Below, in pieces: positions 51,789 through 60,668 of a stretch of DNA of 64,000 nt. Origin of the DNA: Candidatus Competibacteraceae bacterium (lineage in GTDB: Bacteria; Pseudomonadota; Gammaproteobacteria; Competibacterales; Competibacteraceae); contig JADJQQ010000004.1 in the NCBI GenBank assembly GCA_016712625.1, forward strand, positions 558,001 to 622,000, written 5' to 3'. The stretch's first letter is position 1, and each line of letters opens with the position of its first letter. The notes under the pieces are model-generated. The model saw nothing but the letters and a program-made list of their open reading frames with translations. It did no database searches and was not told the origin of the DNA. The translations under genes and the position numbers were made by a program.

Positions 51789-53006
51789 GTGATCCGGTTG
51801 CCGATTTATCTGGACTATGCGGCCACCACACCCGTCGATCCAAGGGTAGCCCAGCGGCTGAGCCAACATCTGACTCAGGACGGCGTTTTTGGCAACCCTT
51901 CTTCCAGCACGCACGGCTTCGGCCAGACGGCGGCCCAAGCGGTTGCAACGGCGCGCGAGCAGGTTGCCGCTTTGCTCGCTGCCGATCCCAATGAGATTGT
52001 CTGGACCTCGGGAGCCACCGAAGCCAATAATCTGGCTCTCCTCGGCGTCATGCGCGCCAATGCTCGCAAAGGCCGGCATCTGGTCACGGCCAAGACGGAG
52101 CACAAAGCGGTGCTGGACGTCTGCCGACGGCTGGAACAGGAAGGTTGCGCGATCAGCTATCTGGAGCCCGGCGCGGATGGCCTGATCGCACCAGAACAAG
52201 TTGCGGCGGCGCTGCGCCCTGACACCGTGCTGGTATCGCTGATGCACGTCAACAACGAAACGGGCGTAGTGCAGGATGTGGCGGCCATCAGCGCCTTGGC
52301 CCACCAGCACGGAGTGCTGCTCCATGTCGATGCTGCTCAGAGCGTTGGAAAACTCCCCATCGACCTGCAACACTGGACTATTGACCTACTGAGCTTCAGC
52401 GCCCACAAGCTGTATGGCCCCAAGGGCAGCGGCGCGCTGTTTGTCCGGCGGCGTCCAAACCGGGTACGGCTGGAGCCCCTGTTTTACGGCGGAGGCCAGG
52501 AACGCGGTTTACGCGCTGGAACTCTCGCTGTTCACCAAATCGTAGCCACCGGCGAGGCCTGCCGGATCGCCAGCGTCGAAATGGCCAGCGAACAGGCGCG
52601 CCTCCAACAATTGCGTGATCAATTGTGGCGGGGCGTGGCCAAGCCAGGTCAGATCGCCTTGAACGGACATCACGCTCGGCATTGGCCCGGCATTCTCAAC
52701 GTCAGTTTTGCCGGCCTCACGGCTGAGGCATTGATCGCCGCCATTCCAGAAATCGCGGTTGCCGCTGGCTCCGCTTGCACTTCCGCCACCGCCGAACCTT
52801 CGCACGTCCTGCGCGCCATGGGGTGCGATCTCCCACGCGCGCGTGGTGCGATCCGCTTCAGCCTGGGGCGCTTCACCACGACTGAAGAGATTGACTACAC
52901 CATTCAATCCATCAACGTCGCTGTGCATCGTTTGCGGGAGCTGTCGCCGCTATGGGGACAAGAAAGTAGCGTACCCCTGAACGTCGATTGGTCGCCGCCG
53001 CTTTAA
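51789..53006 (+). CDS. iscS: Cysteine desulfurase IscS
   Basis: A 405-residue PLP enzyme that takes sulfur from cysteine for Fe-S clusters and tRNA thiolation. PLP Lys is K207 in SFSAHKLYGPKG, the persulfide Cys is C330 in GSACTSATAEPSHVLRAMG, and H104 is in AKTEHKAV. Length and C-terminal SPLW tail match group I IscS. The start is GTG 51789. Unusually, the scaffold gene iscU does not follow, and the next gene is a flavin-oxidoreductase-like protein. Confidence 0.95.
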   Translation: MIRLPIYLDYAATTPVDPRVAQRLSQHLTQDGVFGNPSSSTHGFGQTAAQAVATAREQVAALLAADPNEIVWTSGATEANNLALLGVMRANARKGRHLVTAKTEHKAVLDVCRRLEQEGCAISYLEPGADGLIAPEQVAAALRPDTVLVSLMHVNNETGVVQDVAAISALAHQHGVLLHVDAAQSVGKLPIDLQHWTIDLLSFSAHKLYGPKGSGALFVRRRPNRVRLEPLFYGGGQERGLRAGTLAVHQIVATGEACRIASVEMASEQARLQQLRDQLWRGVAKPGQIALNGHHARHWPGILNVSFAGLTAEALIAAIPEIAVAAGSACTSATAEPSHVLRAMGCDLPRARGAIRFSLGRFTTTEEIDYTIQSINVAVHRLRELSPLWGQESSVPLNVDWSPPL

Positions 53007-53057
53007 AACGGCACTCATCCGAGCCACTGTTCCCCGATTAAATCAAGGAATTGAGCG

Positions 53058-53537
53058 ATGAATCTTCAGGAACGACACCTGTTGGTGGATCTAATTCGCA
53101 ATCAACGTTGGGCCGCGCTCGCCACTCAAGGTCCGGATGGACCCGAGGCCTCCTGGGTTGCCTATGCAGCGGAAGCGGGCTTCAGTGGTTTTCTGCTCCA
53201 TCTCAGCACGTTGGCAAGTCACACCCGCAATCTGTTGGCCCATCCGCGGGCGGGGTTGGCGATCAGCGCGCCGGAACAGGCAGAGATCGATCCCCAAACG
53301 CTCGCACGCGTCACAATCCAGGGAGACGTGGGGATCATTCCCAAAAACAGCGAATATTATCAGGATGCCGTTCGCCATTATCAGGCGCGATTACCAGGAT
53401 CTTTACCGCGCTTCGAGTTTACCGATTTTCTGCTATTGCGGCTGACCCCGATCAAAGCCCGTTTCGTGGGAGGTTTCGCTCGCGCCTACACGTTGGACGC
53501 GGCTGCTTTGCGGGCGACCGCGCAAGCCATTGATTGA
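53058..53537 (+). CDS. Pyridoxamine 5'-phosphate oxidase-like (HugZ-type) protein
   Basis: A 159-residue protein of the FMN-binding split-barrel fold, recognised by LVDLIRNQRWAALATQGPDGPEASWVAYA, LHLSTLASHTRNLLAHPRAGLAI and a C-terminal RLTPIKARFVGGFARAYTLD. Similar proteins include HugZ-family haem-utilisation enzymes and putative pyridoxamine phosphate oxidases. AAGGA precedes the ATG. It lies 51 nt after iscS, so a link to PLP, haem or Fe-S metabolism is possible but unproven. Confidence 0.8.
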   Translation: MNLQERHLLVDLIRNQRWAALATQGPDGPEASWVAYAAEAGFSGFLLHLSTLASHTRNLLAHPRAGLAISAPEQAEIDPQTLARVTIQGDVGIIPKNSEYYQDAVRHYQARLPGSLPRFEFTDFLLLRLTPIKARFVGGFARAYTLDAAALRATAQAID

Positions 53538-54749
53538 TCAGCGCACCAGTTGATTAAGATCGAAGATCGGCAACAGGATGGCAAGGACGATGATCAACAC
53601 CACGCCGCCCATCACCAGGATTAACATCGGCTCGAAAATACCCAACAAAGCCGCAATCAGCGTCTCGGTTTCACGCTCTTGTTGTATCGCCGCCCGCTCC
53701 AGCATGTTTTCCAAGCGGCCGCTGGCTTCACCGCTGGCGATCAGCTGCACCGTCATCGGTGGAAAATACCCGCTGGCGCTAATGGCCTTATTCAGACTCG
53801 CGCCTTCCTTGACCCGCGCGGTTGCTTGCTCGACCGCTTCCCGCATCGGCAGATTACTGAGTACTTGGGAGGAGATGCGCAACGCCTCCAACACCGGCAC
53901 GCCGCTCGCCATCAAGATACTAAAGGTTCGGGCAAAACGGGCGGTATTAGCCCCGCGCACCAGCCGCGATACCAGCGGTAACTGAAGCAGACTCCGATGT
54001 ACCCAGCGCTGAAAGCCAACCCGGCGCAAGGCCAATATCCAAGCCGTCACACCGCCACCCAGCACGATCAGGATGAACCAGCCGTTTTGACGCAGAAACT
54101 CGCTCAATGCGATCAGGCCACGCGTAAGCGCCGGCAGTTGCTGGTTGAGGGTGCTAAACACCTGCACCACCTGCGGCACCACATAAGTCAGCAAGCCGGT
54201 AACGACCAAGATGGCGACGCCGGTCAACATCAGGGGATAAAACAGGGCCAAGCCGACTTTCTGGCGCATCTGCTGGCGCGCTTCGGTGTAATCGGCCAGA
54301 CGCTCGAACACCACTTCAAGATGACCTGATTGCTCGCCGGCCGCGACGGTGGCCCGATACAGTTCTGGAAATACTCGCGGAAAATCCGCCAGCGCGGCAG
54401 CCAGCGTGTGTCCCTCCAAAACCCGGGCGCGCACCGCCAGCATCAAACCTCCCAGCCGTGCCCGATCCGCCTGCCGCGCCACCGCGCCCAGCGCCTCCTC
54501 GACCGGTAGACCCGATCCGACCAAGGTCGCCATCTGCCGGGTGATCAGCGCCAAGTCGGTGGCGCTGATTCGCAATCCCCACATCTGCCGCCGGCCGCCC
54601 CGTTGCTGGCTGGCTACCTCCTCAACTTCAAGTGGGTTCAGACCGCGTTCGCGCAAGACCTGTCGGGCCAGACGAGGGGTATCCGCCTCGATCAAGCCCT
54701 TGCTCTGGCGACCTTTGGCATCAAGGGCCGCGTATTGGTACGCTGGCAC
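53538..54749 (-). CDS. gspF: Type II secretion system inner membrane protein GspF
   Basis: A 403-residue inner-membrane platform protein with two repeated T2SSF domains. MPAYQYAALDAKGRQSKGLIEAD is the usual start, and each half has a cytoplasmic helical domain (ALGAVARQADRARLGG and ALRISSQVLSNLPMREAV) before membrane helices at about 170-195, 220-245 and 375-398. The GTG start shares one base with the gspE stop (TAGTG). Its last base abuts the convergent HugZ-like gene. Confidence 0.95.
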   Translation of the reverse strand: MPAYQYAALDAKGRQSKGLIEADTPRLARQVLRERGLNPLEVEEVASQQRGGRRQMWGLRISATDLALITRQMATLVGSGLPVEEALGAVARQADRARLGGLMLAVRARVLEGHTLAAALADFPRVFPELYRATVAAGEQSGHLEVVFERLADYTEARQQMRQKVGLALFYPLMLTGVAILVVTGLLTYVVPQVVQVFSTLNQQLPALTRGLIALSEFLRQNGWFILIVLGGGVTAWILALRRVGFQRWVHRSLLQLPLVSRLVRGANTARFARTFSILMASGVPVLEALRISSQVLSNLPMREAVEQATARVKEGASLNKAISASGYFPPMTVQLIASGEASGRLENMLERAAIQQERETETLIAALLGIFEPMLILVMGGVVLIIVLAILLPIFDLNQLVR

Positions 54750-56272
54750 TAATCCTCCCGCGTCACGCGCACCAACTCCGCCAGCGAGGTATCACCGGCC
54801 AAAACGCGGCGGCGGCCGTCGTCGCGGATGCTGGCGCTGGACTGGCGAGCGTAGCGATCGAGATCCAGCTCGCCCCTGCCCTCGTGAATCATGGTTTGCA
54901 TCCGCTCATCGATCAGCACCAATTCAAAAATACCGGAACGGCCCCGATAACCGGAGTGGTTACATTGATCGCAACCAGTCGGTATGTAGATGGTCGGCGG
55001 TGCCGTCGGATTGACGCCCAGCACCTCACAATCGCTTGAGGTGGCGGGATGGGGGCGCTTGCAGCTGGGACAAAGCTGACGCACCAACCGTTGCGACAGC
55101 ACCCCAATCAGGGAAGATGACAGTAAAAACGGTTCAACGCCCATATCGCGCAATCGCGCGATGGCGCCAACCGCGCTGTTTGTGTGCAGCGTCGAAAGCA
55201 CGAGATGCCCTGTCAACGAAGCCTGCACCGCAATTTCGGCCGTTTCCAGATCGCGGATTTCGCCAACCATGACCACATCGGGGTCCTGGCGCAAAATCGC
55301 GCGCAGGCCGCGTGCAAAGGTCATCTCGACCTTGGTGTTGACCTGAGTCTGGCTGATCCCATCGAGATAGTATTCGATGGGGTCCTCCACGGTCATGATG
55401 TTGCGCTTACGGTCATTCAGCAGGGTCAAGCCGGCATAAAGCGTGGTGGTCTTGCCGGAACCGGTGGGACCAGTGACCAGTAGAATGCCGTGCGGGCGTT
55501 GGATCAGCCGGAGCAAGCGCGATTCGCTGTTGCGCTCCATCCCCAAATGCCGCAAATCCAGCCGGCCCTCCCGTTTGTCCAATAGCCGCATCACGACACG
55601 CTCGCCGTGGCCAGTCGGCAGGGTCGAAACCCGCACATCCACCGGTCGGCCGGCAACCCGCAAGGAAATGCGACCGTCCTGCGGCAGGCGCTTCTCCGCG
55701 ATATCAAGATGGGCCATCACTTTCACGCGAGACACCAGCAACGGCCCTAAACCCCGCGGTGGCTGAAGCGCCTCTCGCAACACGCCATCCACGCGAAATC
55801 GCACCAGCAGCCGATTTTCAAATGATTCAATGTGAATGTCGGAGGCGTTTTCCTTGATCGCGCCGGTCAATAGCGCGTTGATCAGACGAATGATTGGCGC
55901 ATCGTCGGCGCTTTCCAACAGATCCTCTGGCTCGGGCAGACTCAAGGAGACCTGATTTAGATCAATTTCCTCGCCCAAGTCCTCCATCATGCGGGCGGCG
56001 CCGTCACTGTCCCCTTCATAGCTATCCTGCAACATCCGCTCGAAATGCTCAGTCGGCACCATGCCCAGCCGCAGCGGGAAATTCAAAAAACGGCGCAGTT
56101 CGGTGAGGCTGCGCAGGCTGATTCCGGGCCGATAAGCCACGGTGACCTTGCCATCCTCCTCATCGACGATCAACACACCGTGGCGCTTGGCAAACGCGTA
56201 AGGCAGTTGGCGGAGCACATGCTGCCCGCTCTCATCTGGAGGGGAGGGGTTTGGCAAGGGTTCGGCGCTCAT
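54749..56272 (-). CDS. gspE: Type II secretion system ATPase GspE
   Basis: A 507-residue cytosolic motor for pseudopilus assembly. The N-terminal GspE/XpsE domain is followed by the ATPase core: Walker A GPTGSGKTTT, Asp box RAILRQDPDVVMVGEIRDLETAE, Walker B-like region and His box LVLSTLHTNSA. Four Cys in CPSC..CDQC form the zinc site typical of GspE. ATG overlaps the gspD stop as ATGA. Confidence 0.96.
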   Translation of the reverse strand: MSAEPLPNPSPPDESGQHVLRQLPYAFAKRHGVLIVDEEDGKVTVAYRPGISLRSLTELRRFLNFPLRLGMVPTEHFERMLQDSYEGDSDGAARMMEDLGEEIDLNQVSLSLPEPEDLLESADDAPIIRLINALLTGAIKENASDIHIESFENRLLVRFRVDGVLREALQPPRGLGPLLVSRVKVMAHLDIAEKRLPQDGRISLRVAGRPVDVRVSTLPTGHGERVVMRLLDKREGRLDLRHLGMERNSESRLLRLIQRPHGILLVTGPTGSGKTTTLYAGLTLLNDRKRNIMTVEDPIEYYLDGISQTQVNTKVEMTFARGLRAILRQDPDVVMVGEIRDLETAEIAVQASLTGHLVLSTLHTNSAVGAIARLRDMGVEPFLLSSSLIGVLSQRLVRQLCPSCKRPHPATSSDCEVLGVNPTAPPTIYIPTGCDQCNHSGYRGRSGIFELVLIDERMQTMIHEGRGELDLDRYARQSSASIRDDGRRRVLAGDTSLAELVRVTRED

Positions 56273-58515
56273 TTGTCGCCAAATCCCACCGCGCTTGACT
56301 GGGTAGCCTTCGGCCGTGGCTTAGAGGCCGGCGGGCTTGAGACCGAGGGTTTTTCTTCTGTTGCAATTACCGGCGCTGGCAGCGGTGGCGACACATCAAG
56401 CACGGTGCCATCTCTTTTCACGTCTGCTTCATATTTAAGCGCTGGGGATTGAATGTCTGGCAATAGAAAATCGTTTCCTTTTAGACGGGCGGCCAGTTGT
56501 TGCTCCCGAATATAGCTGTACTTATCGCTCGTATGAAGAGAGGTCTGAGCCGCGTCGCGCAAAATGACGGGGTGCAGAAAAACCATCAAGTTGCGTTTCA
56601 GCTTGGTGGTGTTGCGGTAGCGGAACAGGTTGCCCATTAGCGGAACGTCGCCCAATACCGGCACTTTCTGCGCACTTTCATTATGGTTATCGTCGATCAG
56701 CCCGCCCAGCACAAGGACCTGACCATTTTCGATCAGCACCGCGGTTTTGATCTCACGTTTATTCAAGGTGAGACCTTGGGTATTGGCATTGGCGGAAGGG
56801 GCCACGCTGGAGACTTTTTGGGTAATCTCCAATTTTACGGCGTTACCTTCGTTGATCTGGGGCTTCACTTTGAGGATGACGCCGACATCTTCCCGATTGA
56901 TCGTCTGAAATGGATTACCGAAATCAGAACCATCGCTACTGCCATTATCGCTGTTACCGCCTGAGTTGGTATAAGAGCCGGTCACAATCGGTACGTTTTG
57001 GCCGACGATAATTTCCGCTTCCTGATTATCCAGCGTTACGATAGTCGGTGTGGACAACACATTGGTATCCGCGTCTTTCGCCAAAGCGCTGATCAATGCG
57101 CCGAAGTCGCCGCCGCCCAAGCCCAGTTGCAAGCCTCGGGGAGGATTGCTCAAATCTGGCAAGCTTAAACCTGAATTCAAAGCTCTATCTAAACTCTTAG
57201 CCAGTCCCAACACATTCGACAAACTGCTATTACCGGCATCGAAGTTGGTGAATCCGACGGCGCTATGGCCGGCCACGCCCCATTGCACCCCCAGTTCAGC
57301 GGTTTTCTCGGCGGAAATTTCGGCGATGACCGCTTCAACTAGCACTTGGGCGCGGCGCACGTCCAGTTGCGCAATAACCGTGCGCAAGGAGCGAATCAAT
57401 TCGGGTGGGGCGGTGATAACCAAAGCGTTCGTTGCTTCATCGGCCTGAATATCAACCAAGCTGCCCCCGCTACTGCTGCTACTGACTGGAGCGCCGCCTG
57501 GCGGGCCGCCAGGGATTCCGCCGGGAGTGGGCGAATTACGGGAAGCGTCGTTGCTGAGATTCTTACTAACTCCTTGCAATACCGACACCAAGTCCTTGGC
57601 TTTAGCGTAGCGCAGATAGACCACCTGAGTATTGCCACCGCTGTCCACCGGCGTATCCAGATGGGAAATCAAGGTTCGCAATCGCAATCGCGATACTTTA
57701 TCTCCGCTCAACAGAATGCTGTTGGTACGCTCGTCCGCCACCAAACGGCTTGGAGTGCCAGCGGCAACGGCCGGATCGTTTTTAGCTTTGCCTTGTTCCA
57801 GCGCCGTGAGCACGCGGACGACCTCAGTCGCCGAGGCATGGCGCAACGGCACGATTTCAACTTCCTCATTACTGGCCAGATCCACCCGCGCAATAATGCT
57901 CGCGACGCGCTCCACATTGGCGGCGGTATCGGAAACGATCAAGACATTGGTCGGTGTATAAGCCGCCAAATGGCCCTGCGGCGGAATGAGAGGCCGTAGG
58001 ATCGGCACAATTTGAGCGGCGGCGACATTCTGGACCTGAATGATCCGGGTCACAATTTGGTCGGGTTCTATGCCTCGTTGCTGGTCGACAGTGGGAATAT
58101 TCTCCTGTTTAGCGCCAGCGGCCGGGACTATCTTGATCACGTTACCGCCGGGAACCGCCGCAAAACCGTGGACCCCCAATACCGCCAGAAACACTTCATA
58201 GAGTTCCTTCTCATCCATCGCCTTGGAGGAAATGATCGTTACCCGGCCCTTGACGCGAGGATCGACGATAAAATTCTTACCCGTAAGAACCGACATGCTT
58301 TCAACCAGCGCATTGATATCGGCGTCTTTGAGATTCAAGGTGACCGGCGCGGCATCAGCGGCAACCGTGCAAATGGAAGCTAACAGCAGTAAGCCCAACG
58401 CCTGAGGGCGGATGGTCTGCTTGCGAGAAGAAAGCTGTCTGTTCAGCCAGTTGTTCATCATTTTTGCCAGTAATCGTCGGGCGTCAGACCCATTGCGGCA
58501 TGCAAATCGACTCAT
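56269..58515 (-). CDS. gspD: Type II secretion system secretin GspD
   Basis: A 748-residue outer-membrane secretin. After a signal sequence (core LGLLLLASICTVAADA) come the N0 domain (VTLNLKDADINALVESMSVLTGKNFIVDPRVKG), N1-N3 KH-like modules with a Gly/Ser linker in N3 (PGGIPGGPPGGAP), and the secretin pore domain with VLVLGGLIDDN and VPVLGDVPLMGNLFR. ATG 58515 overlaps the gspC stop (ATGA), but Met at 58461 would give a more ordinary signal peptide and is a real alternative. No pilotin gene is visible nearby. Confidence 0.95.
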   Translation of the reverse strand: MSRFACRNGSDARRLLAKMMNNWLNRQLSSRKQTIRPQALGLLLLASICTVAADAAPVTLNLKDADINALVESMSVLTGKNFIVDPRVKGRVTIISSKAMDEKELYEVFLAVLGVHGFAAVPGGNVIKIVPAAGAKQENIPTVDQQRGIEPDQIVTRIIQVQNVAAAQIVPILRPLIPPQGHLAAYTPTNVLIVSDTAANVERVASIIARVDLASNEEVEIVPLRHASATEVVRVLTALEQGKAKNDPAVAAGTPSRLVADERTNSILLSGDKVSRLRLRTLISHLDTPVDSGGNTQVVYLRYAKAKDLVSVLQGVSKNLSNDASRNSPTPGGIPGGPPGGAPVSSSSSGGSLVDIQADEATNALVITAPPELIRSLRTVIAQLDVRRAQVLVEAVIAEISAEKTAELGVQWGVAGHSAVGFTNFDAGNSSLSNVLGLAKSLDRALNSGLSLPDLSNPPRGLQLGLGGGDFGALISALAKDADTNVLSTPTIVTLDNQEAEIIVGQNVPIVTGSYTNSGGNSDNGSSDGSDFGNPFQTINREDVGVILKVKPQINEGNAVKLEITQKVSSVAPSANANTQGLTLNKREIKTAVLIENGQVLVLGGLIDDNHNESAQKVPVLGDVPLMGNLFRYRNTTKLKRNLMVFLHPVILRDAAQTSLHTSDKYSYIREQQLAARLKGNDFLLPDIQSPALKYEADVKRDGTVLDVSPPLPAPVIATEEKPSVSSPPASKPRPKATQSSAVGFGDK

Positions 58516-59558
58516 TTGGATGCCGTCCCGCCCAGAGAAAACGCCAAGGGAATTTCGGCGCCGTTTCGCAAAACCCGCACGTTGATTTGATCCGCGTCCA
58601 TCACTTCCCGCAGCGCGGCAAAACCTTGAATCGGGTTATTCAGGCGACTGCCATTGACTTCGGTGATGACATCACCGCTGTTGAGGCCCAATTCCCGCAT
58701 CAATTGCCGATCCCGCCCCGGCCGCAAGCGAAAACCGAGAAACTGCCCGTTTTGAATGTAGGGACTCGCGAAAGCGATGTCTTCCAACGCTCGAGGCCGG
58801 TCCTCCGCTCCACGCAATCGTGACGCCACCGTGGTCGCATCGACCATTGCCTGCTGTTGAGGGAGTGGGTCTATCGCCGACTGGGGTGGCATGGGGACCG
58901 GCATTTCCGGCTCCATCGGCACTGGCATTTCTGGTTCCGCCGGCATCGGCATCTCCGGCTCCGCCGGCATGGCGGCGGGCATCGCTCCCGAAGCGGGTTT
59001 CCTGCCGGCTTCTTCGAGTCTGGGGAGATTGATAACCTCCTGCTGGCCATCGCGGGATACGATCACGCTATTGCGTTGAATCTGCTCCAAGCGAGCGCCG
59101 CCGGGCAACGATTCACCAATGCGATAGCTGCGCTCCATGCTGGTGCCCTCGGCAATCAAGGCCAGCGCTTTATCCGCTCGTCGTTCGATAAGGAATATAC
59201 CGACCAAGCGTAAATTGAGCGGGCTTACGGCTATGGGTGCTGGTTGCGCCTCTACCACCGGCGCCGCTTCCATCCGGCCAAAGAGATGCCAAGCCGTAAT
59301 ATTGGAAACATCGGTTGGCTGGGCGATTTTGGTTTCTCCGCCCCCCAATCCTTGGGCAGTTGCAGCCGTCGCGCTGATCGGCAAGGCCGACTGACCCCAC
59401 AAGATGGTCGCCGTCAATCCCGCTAGCGCGCGCGCCAGCGCGATCACTAAAATCGCATTGGCGACGGTCGCCGCACCCCGCAGCCACCCTTCCGGTGAGG
59501 CGCTCGGCCAGGTGCGCTTCCGCGCCGCCAACAGTATCTTGTTAACCAGACTGGCCAA
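58512..59558 (-). CDS. gspC: Type II secretion system protein GspC
   Basis: A 348-residue inner-membrane protein linking the platform to the secretin. One helix (about 37-58), the homology region (DVSNITAWHLFGRM, LNLRLVGIFLIERRADKALALIAEG, YRIGESLPGGARLEQIQRNSVIVSRDG), and a C-terminal PDZ-like domain (GFRLRPGRDRQLMRELGLNSGDVITEVNGSRL). Between them lies a Met/Pro/Glu repeat made from three 24-bp tandem units. It is the first gene of gspC-D-E-F. Confidence 0.93.
   Translation of the reverse strand: MASLVNKILLAARKRTWPSASPEGWLRGAATVANAILVIALARALAGLTATILWGQSALPISATAATAQGLGGGETKIAQPTDVSNITAWHLFGRMEAAPVVEAQPAPIAVSPLNLRLVGIFLIERRADKALALIAEGTSMERSYRIGESLPGGARLEQIQRNSVIVSRDGQQEVINLPRLEEAGRKPASGAMPAAMPAEPEMPMPAEPEMPVPMEPEMPVPMPPQSAIDPLPQQQAMVDATTVASRLRGAEDRPRALEDIAFASPYIQNGQFLGFRLRPGRDRQLMRELGLNSGDVITEVNGSRLNNPIQGFAALREVMDADQINVRVLRNGAEIPLAFSLGGTASK
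58897..58968 (-). repeat. Three 24-bp tandem repeats inside gspC
   Basis: Units at 58897-58920, 58921-58944 and 58945-58968 share the pattern A-C/T-C/T-GGCAT-T/C-TC-C/T-GG-C/T-TCC followed by variable GCC/ATC GGC. They encode an 8-residue unit of the form P-A/M-E-P-E-M-P-V/M, forming a flexible linker between the homology region and the PDZ-like domain. A partial fourth unit follows. Confidence 0.85.
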
Positions 59559-59872
59559 CGTTTAGACTCAAAATAGGACCTTGGTTATGGCGCTATCGAG
59601 CATAGCAAAAATCCAGCGGGTCCGATCCTGATTTTTTGCCGCCCTTTCGATTCCAGCACTTCGAGTAACCCCTTTACAACAACGCAGACAAAAACTTCCC
59701 TTGAGCGGTCGATCGAAACTCATCTTCCGCTCTCAACACTGTCCGCTGGAAAAACGCTTAAAAGTAACTTGAAACAAGACCCCGAGTTCCGCGCCACATC
59801 CAACCATCGTACAAGATCAACAGCGGTGGAGACCTGCAAGAACAAGGAAGAATACTTGCAGGCCCCCAACGC
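59559..59872. other. Intergenic region, no gene seen
   Basis: 314 nt between gspC and a thioesterase gene, both on the minus strand. It must hold the gspCDEF promoter, but I find no -35/-10 pair that stands out. The only plus-strand open frame (59769-59996) runs into the thioesterase and looks accidental. Confidence 0.5.
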
Positions 59873-60418
59873 TCAGGCATGGCCTCTAACGCGCGCTTTT
59901 GGTTGTACAACAGCGATGGTCGGCCCTGAAGCGGCCGGTTTGGCGCGCACTCCGATCACCCGACCGGATTGCGGAGGTCGTCGTAGCTGGATATGAGCGG
60001 CCATCAGCTCGCCCAAGCGATCCAGTACCTCCAACGGCATTGGCGCGCTATGCCGCTCGGCCAAATCAACGTGAATAACCATCAACTCGCTAGAGGCGGA
60101 TAGGAACCGCTTCTCCGCATGATACAAGCGATGGAAGTAATGAATGCGTTTGCTATCGAAACCGAGCAACTGGGTCGTAACGCACAGCGGGTTCCCAGCC
60201 ACCAGCTCCCGTTGGTAGTTGACGTGGGTTTCCACCACAAAAGCCGAGCAATTGTCGCGCCTTCGATAATCCAGCCCCATCCCTAGAAAATCCATGAAGG
60301 CATCGGTGGCGTGATCGAAAGCCAACACATAGTAAGCCACGTTCATGTGGCCGTTGTAATCGATCCACTCGGGTGGTACTACATCAGAGTACAAGGACAA
60401 AGGGGTTTCTAGCCGCAT
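59873..60418 (-). CDS. Hot-dog fold acyl-CoA thioesterase
   Basis: A 181-residue thioesterase-family protein. VPPEWIDYNGHMNVAYYVLAFDHATDAF contains the family's catalytic region (D-x-x-GHMN), and VVETHVNYQRELVAGNPLCV is the central helix-sheet. It resembles thioesterase domains found with carnitine dehydrogenase (betainyl-CoA hydrolase type) and 4-hydroxybenzoyl-CoA thioesterases. Exact acyl substrate cannot be told. It stands alone, divergent from thiD. Confidence 0.82.
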   Translation of the reverse strand: MRLETPLSLYSDVVPPEWIDYNGHMNVAYYVLAFDHATDAFMDFLGMGLDYRRRDNCSAFVVETHVNYQRELVAGNPLCVTTQLLGFDSKRIHYFHRLYHAEKRFLSASSELMVIHVDLAERHSAPMPLEVLDRLGELMAAHIQLRRPPQSGRVIGVRAKPAASGPTIAVVQPKARVRGHA

Positions 60419-60668
60419 AGTCGTTATTAATCTTCAATGTCCGAGGAAAGGGCGGTACGCTACCCGCTTTTGGTGTGTTACGCAATGTTGCACATTGCTG
60501 CTACGCTCATTAGGATTTAGTGGAACTGTTCGGTGGGTGGCCCTCGAATTGACTTGGTGGATGCTCCCTCTTCCCAGCTGAAGGAGTGCTGAAATCAGCG
60601 TCCATGACTAACCTTCACAAGCGATCTAAATTCTCCGATCACAGTGTTTATTACGGATAGGAGCCAAG

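Noticed and set aside
58897..58968. CRISPR-like repeat
   Set aside because: Units are directly adjacent without spacers and lie inside the gspC reading frame.
60604..60660. Short leader ORF (18 codons) just before thiD
   Set aside because: No ribosome-binding site and no repeated regulatory codons; likely chance.
60419..60668. Possible TPP riboswitch before thiD
   Set aside because: The conserved CTGAGA and GAACCTGATC-like elements are absent.
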